DNA from: Bacillota bacterium
GTDB lineage: Bacteria; Bacillota; Clostridia; Acetivibrionales; DTU013
Direction of reading: 5' to 3'
Assembly: GCA_023435745.1 (NCBI GenBank)
Contig: JAEZMD010000010.1
Span: 59,814-123,813 of the forward strand
Length of the DNA stretch: 64,000 nucleotides
Shown here: piece after piece, positions 17,981-25,288 of the stretch
How the letters are laid out: every line of letters begins with the position of its first letter
Numbering within the stretch: the first letter of the stretch is position 1
Position numbers and translations under genes: made by a program
Notes under the pieces: generated by a model
The model's database searches: none
Told to the model about the DNA's origin: nothing
What the model saw: the letters and a program-made list of their open reading frames with translations, nothing else

Positions 17981-18011
17981 GGACGACATTAGGATATTCA
18001 GGTGCTAGGCT
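17981..18011 (+). promoter_or_regulatory. Shared promoter-like element, copy C
   Basis: GGACGAC (17981-17987), 16 bases, GCTAGGCT (18004-18011), 50 bases before the ATG at 18062. From the element to the start the leader repeats the one before 13661, including GCAGGTAGA, TTCTATCAATTG and TAAGGATGTG. Confidence 0.65.
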
Positions 18012-18061
18012 GAAAGCAGGTAGAGAATTATTCTATCAATTGCTTATAAGGATGTGTTGTT

Positions 18062-19132
18062 ATGGTTTGCTCTTCTGATTCTAGCCTGGCTGAAACTGAG
18101 ATTTCTGTACTACAACTACAACAGGCTCTTAGGTTTGTTGGATACAATCTCAGCGTTACCGGCAAATTTGATGCTGCTACAAAATCAGCAGTGAAGATAC
18201 TTCAAATTCTATTGGGACTTAGCGTCGATGGTATTCCCGGAATAAAAACAAGAGGTGTGCTTGATGTGGTGGCCCGCAACAAGAAGAACGGATGGTTATC
18301 AATTGGTATGATAGGCACGGACGTACTGAAGCTGCAAAATGAGCTGAATAAGCTGGGCTTTCACTGTGGAGCAGCAGATGGCGAATTTGGGGCAAACACG
18401 TATAATGCAGTGTATTCATTCCAGAGTGCAAAGGGCTTAGTTAGGGACGGCATTGCAGGACATGCCACTATGAATGCAATAAACGCTGCTCTGGATCCTA
18501 TACCATTCGAGGGTGGCTTAACCTATAACAAAAACGGAAATATAACCGGCACAGGAGCAAGTAAACCGATCATTCCTTTCATTTTTAACAATGGAGCAAG
18601 AAGTGCAGCTAATTATGATACTGTAATAAACCAATTTGATGTAGTAAATAATCCGCGGTATGCAAAAAGAGATAATAACAATGATGGTGTTAAGGAAACT
18701 TTCTGCAATATTTTTGCATGGGATGTCACTCTGGCAATGAATGCGGAGGTTCCTCACTGGGTAAGAAATGATACGAATGAACCGTATATATATGACACAT
18801 CTATTAGCTACAGTGAAAATACTTTAGTAGCGCATGAAATGAGTGCAAATAGTGTAGCTGTCTGGCTCAATAGATTTGGATCATACTATGGATGGACTCT
18901 TTTGACAAGTGCAAAAGCGGCTCAAGCTTCAGCCAATTTAGGGAAACCAACTACCGGAGTTTGGCGAAATTCTGGTGGAATCGGTCACATTGTTATAGTC
19001 AGGCCAAATCTATCCGGCGACGGGGAAGTACATATTGCACAAGCTGGATCCAGCAATTATAACGATGGAATACTGTCTAAACATTCAAGCTCTAGATTTG
19101 TAAATGGAGTAGTATTTTACACACATGCTTAA
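18062..19132 (+). CDS. Peptidoglycan-binding protein with C-terminal Cys/His hydrolase domain
   Basis: 356 residues. Two PG_binding_1 repeats (about residues 14-145) closely resemble those of the cysteine-repeat protein (LQQALRFVGYNLSVTGKFDAATKSA; LQNELNKLGFHCGAADGEFG). The C-terminal ~200 residues look like a CHAP or NlpC/P60-like cysteine amidase/peptidase: candidate catalytic Cys215 in FCNIFAWDV, His309 in GIGHIVIVRP, and a polar residue in QAGSSN. The start MVCSSDSS resembles the MACYYC start of its paralogue, but the cysteine rod is absent. No signal peptide. Likely a wall hydrolase effector under the same promoter type. Catalytic residues are assigned by pattern only. Confidence 0.72.
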   Translation: MVCSSDSSLAETEISVLQLQQALRFVGYNLSVTGKFDAATKSAVKILQILLGLSVDGIPGIKTRGVLDVVARNKKNGWLSIGMIGTDVLKLQNELNKLGFHCGAADGEFGANTYNAVYSFQSAKGLVRDGIAGHATMNAINAALDPIPFEGGLTYNKNGNITGTGASKPIIPFIFNNGARSAANYDTVINQFDVVNNPRYAKRDNNNDGVKETFCNIFAWDVTLAMNAEVPHWVRNDTNEPYIYDTSISYSENTLVAHEMSANSVAVWLNRFGSYYGWTLLTSAKAAQASANLGKPTTGVWRNSGGIGHIVIVRPNLSGDGEVHIAQAGSSNYNDGILSKHSSSRFVNGVVFYTHA

Positions 19133-19190
19133 AATTACAGAACTATGATTCACTCCTATTATGGAACAAGAAACTAACGGTACTAAATCT

Positions 19191-19221
19191 GGACGACAAC
19201 CGGAAAATTGCATGTTAGGAT
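19191..19221 (+). promoter_or_regulatory. Shared promoter-like element, copy D
   Basis: GGACGAC (19191-19197), 16 bases, GTTAGGAT (19214-19221), 76 bases before the ATG at 19298. The leader after the element differs from copies B and C, so the element itself is what is conserved. Confidence 0.6.
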
Positions 19222-19297
19222 AGAACTGTAAATTACATCCGGGCGGGAGCTATCAATGCTGACAGCCTAAGGACTGACGGAAGGAGGAATTTTACTG

Positions 19298-19996
19298 ATG
19301 AAAGTGCTTGACAATTATTTTGACACAGATCGTATTCCTGATTATTGTACAAAAGAGAAGCTGGAGAAATTCTACGGTTATTATTTGAAAAACCTAAAAG
19401 CATGTCCCTATAAAAGCAAATGGGTGACCTTGGATGAAATTGAGAAACGTGAGATCACCGGCTGGGAATGTATAGGAGACCTATATCTCATAGATTCAAA
19501 AGACGACAAGACGAAGCTTGCAATGGACATTTATCAAAACGGAACCTATTTTCCTGTATTTGTGACCGTTGACGGGGATGCTCCATACAGGCTGCGGGAT
19601 GGTATCCATAGACTGTTTGCCATGAGACAGCTAGTGGATATGGGCTGCTGGGATAAGGACAGAAAAATTCTTGTCGTGACCAATGAAGAGGTTGAAGCAC
19701 CCATAAAAAAAGAGCAGGCAGTTTATTATCTGCCGCTGGTGGTGAAGGAAGAATTTAAAGACAACTTTTCTTTTATGTATAAGGATCTACTTGATAAAGA
19801 GCCGCTTACTTATGCGGATACTGATAAAGAGCTCGCCGAATTCAGATCCGATAAGGGCAGTTATCTGGCAATGTCTTGTATAAGTTTATTGCTTCGGAAT
19901 GCGTTCTTTGAATACAGACAGAAGTATGGAGAGCCCATAAGTCCAAGTCCGGTTATCAATGATATTGAAGCGTGGAAAAAATGGAGGGGGTATTAA
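19298..19996 (+). CDS. ParB/sulfiredoxin-fold-like protein
   Basis: 232 residues with GGAGG before ATG. The motif RDGIHRLFAMRQL near residue 100 matches the DGxHRxxA signature of the ParB-like fold, which in different families binds or hydrolyses nucleotides. I see no DNA-binding HTH, so it is not a plasmid partition protein. It heads an operon with a radical SAM protein and NeuB-like genes and probably works in that pathway, perhaps as kinase, nuclease or sensor. The function is not assigned. Confidence 0.5.
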   Translation: MKVLDNYFDTDRIPDYCTKEKLEKFYGYYLKNLKACPYKSKWVTLDEIEKREITGWECIGDLYLIDSKDDKTKLAMDIYQNGTYFPVFVTVDGDAPYRLRDGIHRLFAMRQLVDMGCWDKDRKILVVTNEEVEAPIKKEQAVYYLPLVVKEEFKDNFSFMYKDLLDKEPLTYADTDKELAEFRSDKGSYLAMSCISLLLRNAFFEYRQKYGEPISPSPVINDIEAWKKWRGY

Positions 19997-19997
19997 A

Positions 19998-20855
19998 ATG
20001 CTGAGAAGTATCAGATGCGTAGAGATCGAAATCCACAGCTATTGTAACAGGAAGTGTCAGTGGTGTCCGAATTCAAAGCTCAGAAGAGACCAGATCAAAA
20101 TCATGCCTGAAGATCTGTATCTGAAAATCATGAATGAATTGAAGGAAAAAGGTTTTAATGGCGTTATCAGCTATTCCAGATATAACGAACCCATGGCGGA
20201 TATCAAGCTGCTGAAAAAACGTGTTGAACAGGCAAAAAACATACTCCCCGGCGTAAAGCTTGTAAGCAACACAAACGGCGATTATCTGGATTGTTTAAGC
20301 CTGGACCGGTTATTGCTGGATGATCTTACAGTCATGGATTATGATTGCATGGGGCTGGAGCAATGTCTGGAAAAACTGAAAAGAGTTGGCGCGAGAGTGG
20401 CGTTGGTTGATTATCCATTCATTTATGCGCTATATAAGAATATCAATATCCTGTATTACGTAGATTGGCCAAAAAACGTTGAAATTGTTGATCGTGGAGG
20501 CTTCCTGAAAAAGCCGGTGAAGCTTGATGGCAAGAAAATGAATTGGCTGAAGAATAAAGAACGTCGCAGTAATCCTTGTTTTGAGCCTTACAATTTCATA
20601 GGGATTGATTACACGGGAAGGGTCACTCCATGCTGCCAGATCAGAAGCGATTTTTCAAAGCACAATAAATATATTCTAGGTGACCTGAACCATCAAAGTT
20701 TATCAGGAATCATGCTTGATAAGAAGGCTGTGAACTTTAGGGATTTGATGAGCAGTTATAACGCAAGCCGGTATCCCGACCCCTGTAAATATTGCCAGAA
20801 GAGTGCCGGAAGATATACAAGAGAAAACTGTGGTATCGAATACAATATTGATTAA
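19998..20855 (+). CDS. Radical SAM protein with SPASM-like C-terminus
   Basis: 285 residues. The cluster motif is CNRKCQWC (C16, C20, C23); a C-terminal region with CFEPYNF, TPCCQIRS and CKYC probably holds an auxiliary Fe-S cluster. The ATG at 19998 follows GGAGGGGG at the very end of the preceding gene, so the genes are coupled. The protein is shorter than the CXXX maturase and only distantly similar. In SPASM families the targets are peptides, carbohydrates or small molecules. The neighbouring cytidylyltransferase and NeuB-like genes favour a sugar or sugar-acid substrate, as inference. Confidence 0.82.
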   Translation: MLRSIRCVEIEIHSYCNRKCQWCPNSKLRRDQIKIMPEDLYLKIMNELKEKGFNGVISYSRYNEPMADIKLLKKRVEQAKNILPGVKLVSNTNGDYLDCLSLDRLLLDDLTVMDYDCMGLEQCLEKLKRVGARVALVDYPFIYALYKNINILYYVDWPKNVEIVDRGGFLKKPVKLDGKKMNWLKNKERRSNPCFEPYNFIGIDYTGRVTPCCQIRSDFSKHNKYILGDLNHQSLSGIMLDKKAVNFRDLMSSYNASRYPDPCKYCQKSAGRYTRENCGIEYNID

Positions 20856-20872
20856 TGTGAGGAGAAACGAAT

Positions 20873-21064
20873 ATGGAGATTGAAATTGTTGAATTGGTTA
20901 AAGACCTGGGCTTTCCTGCTGCAATTGCCCTCTACACCTTAATCACATTGAATAAAAGTATGAGAGAGAATACTGCAATGGTTAAGGAGAACACCCGTGT
21001 ATTGTCGGTGCTGTGCACTAAGTTTGGCTGTAACGAGGTGATCAGGCCGGATGAAGATAAATAA
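20873..21064 (+). CDS. Small membrane protein, YvrJ/BhlA-like
   Basis: 63 residues: one hydrophobic helix (about residues 12-27, FPAAIALYTLITL) then a charged tail, the pattern of YvrJ-like or phage BhlA/UviB holin-like proteins. Ribosome binding site GAGGAG before ATG. It sits between the radical SAM and cytidylyltransferase genes. Its role in the operon is unknown; a holin-like export role is conceivable because no transporter gene is present. Confidence 0.5.
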   Translation: MEIEIVELVKDLGFPAAIALYTLITLNKSMRENTAMVKENTRVLSVLCTKFGCNEVIRPDEDK

Positions 21065-21095
21065 TCAAATGCTGAGGTATGGGAAGGGGAGCGAA

Positions 21096-21746
21096 ATGTC
21101 TGTTGGTATTTTTATTTCAGGAAGGCTGGGCAGTGAAAGACTGCCGTCAAAATTAGTCTTACCCATTGGAGATACTTGCTTGTGGGAAATGGCATGTGAA
21201 AAATTGAATCTTTTGCCGGAGAGGTACAATAAATATGTTCTTGCTGAAGAAGGCATATTATCGGAAATGGCCAGACGCTATACGAATCTGCAGGTAATTA
21301 TAAGAGATAAGAAAACTGCATTGGTTGACGGACCTCTTTCGTATATTTTTAAAGACCTTAAGCAGGTATGCGATCAGTATCTTATGTTTTTGAATCCCTG
21401 TCAGAGCTTTTTGAGCATAGAAACCGTAATACGTTCACTTGAAAAATTTCAAGATGCCGGGGCTGAATATGCAACCAGCGTAAAACTATTTAGAAATTGG
21501 TTGTTTGACGAATCCGGCAAACCTATAAATCCAATCGACTATAAAACACTATCCACTAAGGTAATCAAGCCCATATTTCAAGCCGCGCACTGTTTTCATA
21601 TTTTTAATAAAAACAATTTCTTTAGCGACGGCTGTATGTTAAAGGTGGGTCATATGCTTCTGCCAACTCCTGAAGAAGAAACATTGGATGTTGATACGGC
21701 TGATGACCTTGAATTCGTGAGGTGGAAGCATGAAATTTGTGATTGA
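21096..21746 (+). CDS. Cytidylyltransferase-like (SpsF/CMP-sugar synthetase family)
   Basis: 216 residues. FISGRLGSERLPSKLVLPIG matches the nucleotide-binding start of the CMP-sialate/CMP-Kdo synthetase and SpsF family (RxGSxRLPxK). DVDTADDLEFV near the C-terminus matches the family's terminal aspartate motif. The ATG at 21096 is chosen because AAGGGGAG precedes it; an earlier in-frame ATG at 21051 overlaps the previous gene. With the NeuB-like gene it would activate a nonulosonic-type acid as the CMP ester. The 3' end overlaps the HAD gene. Confidence 0.75.
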   Translation: MSVGIFISGRLGSERLPSKLVLPIGDTCLWEMACEKLNLLPERYNKYVLAEEGILSEMARRYTNLQVIIRDKKTALVDGPLSYIFKDLKQVCDQYLMFLNPCQSFLSIETVIRSLEKFQDAGAEYATSVKLFRNWLFDESGKPINPIDYKTLSTKVIKPIFQAAHCFHIFNKNNFFSDGCMLKVGHMLLPTPEEETLDVDTADDLEFVRWKHEICD

Positions 21747-22020
21747 TATCGACGGAACCCTGTGCACTCAGGGAAAGGATTATAAAGATGCTAAACCATA
21801 TACCCAAGCTATTGAACGTGTAAACGAATTGTTTGACGAAGGGAATACGATCTGGCTATTTACAGCAAGAGGAAGCGATACGAAGCTTGATTGGAAAGAC
21901 GTAACAAAGGCACAGTTGAAAAGCTGGGGCGTTAAATACCATGAGCTAATTTTCGGCAAACCGAGCGCGGACAGGTATATCGACGACAGAGCTGTAAATT
22001 CGTTAAGGGAAGCCTGGTAA
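21730..22020 (+). CDS. Small HAD-superfamily phosphatase-like protein
   Basis: 96 residues. DIDGTLC at residues 6-12 is the HAD motif I with both aspartates. WLFTARGSD gives motif II-like Thr, and KPSADRYIDDRA the Lys and acidic motifs III and IV. It is a minimal cap-less HAD, similar to those in capsular biosynthesis loci. Starts inside the end of the cytidylyltransferase gene with AGGTGG as ribosome binding site. It probably dephosphorylates a sugar-acid phosphate between the NeuB-like and cytidylyltransferase steps, as inferred from context. Confidence 0.75.
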   Translation: MKFVIDIDGTLCTQGKDYKDAKPYTQAIERVNELFDEGNTIWLFTARGSDTKLDWKDVTKAQLKSWGVKYHELIFGKPSADRYIDDRAVNSLREAW

Positions 22021-22045
22021 CTTTTTGTTTTGGATGGGTGAGAAT

Positions 22046-22864
22046 ATGTTTATTGCAGAGATAGGTATAAACCATAATGGGGATATTGAAATTGCCAGGA
22101 GCTTAATAAGCATGGCAAAAAGAGCAGGCGCAGATGTGGTGAAATTCCAGAAAAGAGATGTCGATGCCAGTGTCCCGATTAGCATGCGAGATGTAATCAG
22201 GCATACGCCCTGGGGTGAAATGTCTTATCTGGAATACAGAAAGAAGTTGGAGTTTGGAAGAAAGGAATATGAAATCATAGATTCATATTGCAGGTATTTG
22301 GGGATAGAATGGTCTGCCAGTGTCTGGGATATAGAAAGCTTGGAGTTTGTCTCGCAGTATAGTATTCCTTTTATTAAGATCCCAAGCGCATGTATTACTG
22401 ATATGTGCCTTCTCAGCAGAGTCAGGCGTTCGAAAAAACCGGTTATCATATCTACAGGTATGAGTACTTTAAGCGAGATAAAGCTGGCTGTGAAGATGCT
22501 GTCCGGTACGGATCTGACGATACTGCATTGCAACAGCAGTTATCCGAATAAGGATCATGAAGTCAACTTAAATGTAATAAAAACGTTGAAAAAAATGTTT
22601 CCGAAGCATAAGGTCGGATACAGCGGGCATGAAGAGGGGATAAACGCCAGCCTGATAGCGGGAGCAGTTGGAGCTGAAGTGATTGAAAGACATATCACAT
22701 TGGATAAAAGCATGTGGGGGAGCGATCAGAAGTTCAGTCTGGATGAGAGGGAACTGACCCGGTTGATCTGCGGACTAAAACAAATTCCGGTCTGGATGGG
22801 TAAATATAAGATACAGGTTCATGATTCCGAATTGGAGGCCAAAATGCGGTTAAGACGGGTATAA
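22046..22864 (+). CDS. NeuB-family sialic-acid-synthase-like protein (no SAF domain)
   Basis: 272 residues of the NeuB TIM barrel, which condenses phosphoenolpyruvate with a sugar to give a nonulosonic acid. Motifs are AEIGINHNGD at the N-terminus, VKFQKRD, IKIPSACITD, ISTGMSTLSEI, LHCNSSYP, VGYSGHEEG and ERHITLD. The C-terminal antifreeze-like SAF domain of full NeuB is absent, as in some SpsE-like variants, since the protein stops about 40 residues after DQKFSLD. Of several in-frame starts, ATG 22046 fits the conserved N-terminus. Last gene of the operon from copy D. Confidence 0.82.
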   Translation: MFIAEIGINHNGDIEIARSLISMAKRAGADVVKFQKRDVDASVPISMRDVIRHTPWGEMSYLEYRKKLEFGRKEYEIIDSYCRYLGIEWSASVWDIESLEFVSQYSIPFIKIPSACITDMCLLSRVRRSKKPVIISTGMSTLSEIKLAVKMLSGTDLTILHCNSSYPNKDHEVNLNVIKTLKKMFPKHKVGYSGHEEGINASLIAGAVGAEVIERHITLDKSMWGSDQKFSLDERELTRLICGLKQIPVWMGKYKIQVHDSELEAKMRLRRV

Positions 22865-22896
22865 TAATTTTCACATTGTTCACATTTCACATGTTG

Positions 22897-22925
22897 TTGC
22901 ATCAATTTGCAAATGTTATGATAAT
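22897..22925 (+). promoter_or_regulatory. Probable sigma-A promoter of the two-component operon
   Basis: TTGCAT (22897-22902), 17 bases, GATAAT (22920-22925). This is an ordinary housekeeping promoter, unlike the GGACGAY elements upstream. Confidence 0.55.
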
Positions 22926-22953
22926 GGTGTATTGATAAGCGGGAGTGATGAAC

Positions 22954-23640
22954 ATGATAAGCAAAACAAGAGTGCTGGTTATCGATGATGATGTGAATAT
23001 ATGCGAGCTGATCCGTCTATATCTGGAGAAGGACGGCTATGAGGTGCAGACCGTTTACAACGGCAAGAGCGGCATTGAAGCGTTCGGAGAATTTACCCCG
23101 AGTATCGTCGTTCTTGACATTATGCTGCCGGGCGTGGATGGCTGGCAGGTGTGCCGTGAAATCAGGAAGTCCAGCAATATACCTATTATCATGCTGACGG
23201 CAAAGGGTGAAACTTTTGACAAGGTGCTCGGACTTGAACTCGGCGCTGACGACTATATGGTCAAGCCTTTTGAACCGAAGGAGCTCGTTGCCAGAGTCAA
23301 GGCAATACTCAGGCGATACGACCGGAAGGATTTCGATGTGCAGGAGCTCATCTTCCCGAACCTGGTGATCAACAAATCCAATTATGTAGTGAAGCTGAAC
23401 GGCAAAGACATGGAGATGCCGCCAAAGGAGCTGGAGCTGCTTTATTTTCTTGCGTCCAACCCGAACAAGGTGTTCACAAGGGAACAGCTGCTGGAGCATG
23501 TATGGGGTTTTGATTTTTATGGCGATAGCAGGACTGTGGACGTTCATGTAAAACGGCTCAGAGAGAAGATCGACATTCCCAATCAGATATGGCAGTTAAA
23601 GACTGTTTGGGGCGTTGGATACAAGTTTGAGGTAAAATAA
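22954..23640 (+). CDS. OmpR/PhoB-family response regulator
   Basis: About 228 residues. A receiver domain (VIDDD acidic pair, phospho-acceptor Asp in VVLDIML near residue 55, Thr in MLTAKGE, Lys in MVKPF) is followed by a winged-helix DNA-binding domain ending in SRTVDVHVKRLREK and VWGVGYKF. GGGAG is spaced for the ATG at 22954; two earlier starts are possible. The stop codon touches the next ATG, so it is co-translated with its kinase. HtrA downstream suggests an envelope-stress role. Confidence 0.9.
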   Translation: MISKTRVLVIDDDVNICELIRLYLEKDGYEVQTVYNGKSGIEAFGEFTPSIVVLDIMLPGVDGWQVCREIRKSSNIPIIMLTAKGETFDKVLGLELGADDYMVKPFEPKELVARVKAILRRYDRKDFDVQELIFPNLVINKSNYVVKLNGKDMEMPPKELELLYFLASNPNKVFTREQLLEHVWGFDFYGDSRTVDVHVKRLREKIDIPNQIWQLKTVWGVGYKFEVK

Positions 23641-25161
23641 ATGTTCAAGACGATATTCAGCAAGCTGATTGCCATGTTTCTATTGATCCTGGCCATTGCT
23701 TTTACAATAACCGGGGTGATGATGAGCCTTTTACTGGATGATTATGTAACGGAGGAAAAGGCCAACACACTTGAGACGGCAAGCGGTTGGGTCAATATGG
23801 TTTTCAGCAATTATCTGCAAAACATCGATATCAACGATTATCTCAGCATTGCCAGGGCGGAATTGCTGCTGAAGGATACGCTGCTCTCATACGGCAGCTA
23901 TACGAACTCCTATATCTGGATTGTCACGGACCAGGGATACCTGTTCCAATCAAACATGCCTTCCGCTATAACACAAAAATACACCAATGAGGAAGGGAAG
24001 GTTAAAATACCGGACAGCAGGATATTGCCGGGATTGCTCCTGGAGGAGACCACTATAAGAGAGGTTGGAGATTTCAACGGCTTCTTTAAAGATCCTTATT
24101 TTGAAGATACGGGGGATATCTGGCTGACTGTCGGCCGCTCCTTTCAATACGAAGGCGCTAGCGGCACGAAATTTATGATCGCCATATATATGCATACGCC
24201 TGTGGAGGAGGTCATAGATGCCAGAATGCGGGTAATCAAGTACTTCTTTATTTCTGGAGGCGTCGCTCTTGCGATCGCATTGCTGCTGATCTACATTTTC
24301 TCGCTGCGCCTTTCCCGCCCGCTGAAACAAATCAAGAATGCCGCGGCAAGGATCGCAAACGGTGAATTTGAAAAGCGGGTGGATATCAAATCCAGAGATG
24401 AGATCGGTGAGCTGGCCGGAGCGTTCAATCAGATGGCGGTCGCGCTGCAAAATATTGAACAGATGCGAAGAGGCTTTATTGCCAATGTATCGCATGAGTT
24501 GAGGACGCCGATGACATCTATCAGAGGGTTTATCGAGGGGATTCTGGACGGGACTATTCCGCCGGAGAGGCAGAGCCAATATCTGACTATTGTCAGGGAT
24601 GAGACGAATCGCCTGAACCGGCTGGTCAACGACCTGCTTGACCTTGCAAGGATGGAGTCCGGCGAGTTGAAGCTGACGATGACAACACTTGATATTAATG
24701 AAATGCTCAGGAAATGCGTGATAAAGTTTGAAACCATGCTGATAGAGAAGGAGCTTTCCGTCGACGCCGACTTCGAAGAGGAGGACATGCTTGCAAAAGG
24801 CGATTCGGATGCGATTGAAAGAGTGTTGTACAACCTGATGCACAATGCTATTAAATTTACACCGCAGGGGGGAAGGATCAACCTGATTACCCGGAAAAAC
24901 AAAGACCTGATCGAAGTGACTGTCAGGGACAGTGGCGTCGGTATTGACGAAAATGAACTGGATATGATCTGGGACAGGTTTTACAAATCCGATAAATCAA
25001 GGAGCAGGGACAAAACAGGTACCGGCCTTGGACTTGCTATAGTAAGGAACATTATCAATGAGCATGGACAGAGCGTCAGAGTAGAAAGCCGGTCCGGAGA
25101 GGGGACAGCCTTCATATTTACTTTAGCCCGCGAAGCTAAAACGATCGAAGTACAGGAATGA
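23641..25161 (+). CDS. Membrane sensor histidine kinase
   Basis: 506 residues: membrane helix (about 8-30), extracytoplasmic sensor of about 165 residues, second helix (about 197-220), HAMP (to about 270), HisKA with NVSHELRTPMTSIRG (phospho-His near residue 285), and HATPase with N box HNAIKFTPQGG, DSGVGI, and GTGLGLAIV. All catalytic motifs are present. Starts directly at the end of the response regulator gene. The signal is unknown; the sensor region is PAS/Cache-like in size. Confidence 0.9.
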   Translation: MFKTIFSKLIAMFLLILAIAFTITGVMMSLLLDDYVTEEKANTLETASGWVNMVFSNYLQNIDINDYLSIARAELLLKDTLLSYGSYTNSYIWIVTDQGYLFQSNMPSAITQKYTNEEGKVKIPDSRILPGLLLEETTIREVGDFNGFFKDPYFEDTGDIWLTVGRSFQYEGASGTKFMIAIYMHTPVEEVIDARMRVIKYFFISGGVALAIALLLIYIFSLRLSRPLKQIKNAAARIANGEFEKRVDIKSRDEIGELAGAFNQMAVALQNIEQMRRGFIANVSHELRTPMTSIRGFIEGILDGTIPPERQSQYLTIVRDETNRLNRLVNDLLDLARMESGELKLTMTTLDINEMLRKCVIKFETMLIEKELSVDADFEEEDMLAKGDSDAIERVLYNLMHNAIKFTPQGGRINLITRKNKDLIEVTVRDSGVGIDENELDMIWDRFYKSDKSRSRDKTGTGLGLAIVRNIINEHGQSVRVESRSGEGTAFIFTLAREAKTIEVQE

Positions 25162-25288
25162 AGAAGGGTTAAAGTTAACAATTTATTCATAGTTTTTTCA
25201 AATAGGTTCATTAAAATAATGGTATAAGATAGTTTGTTGAGAATTGATGACAGCAGATCAGCTAGATTTGTGACAGGAGGTTGTATAT

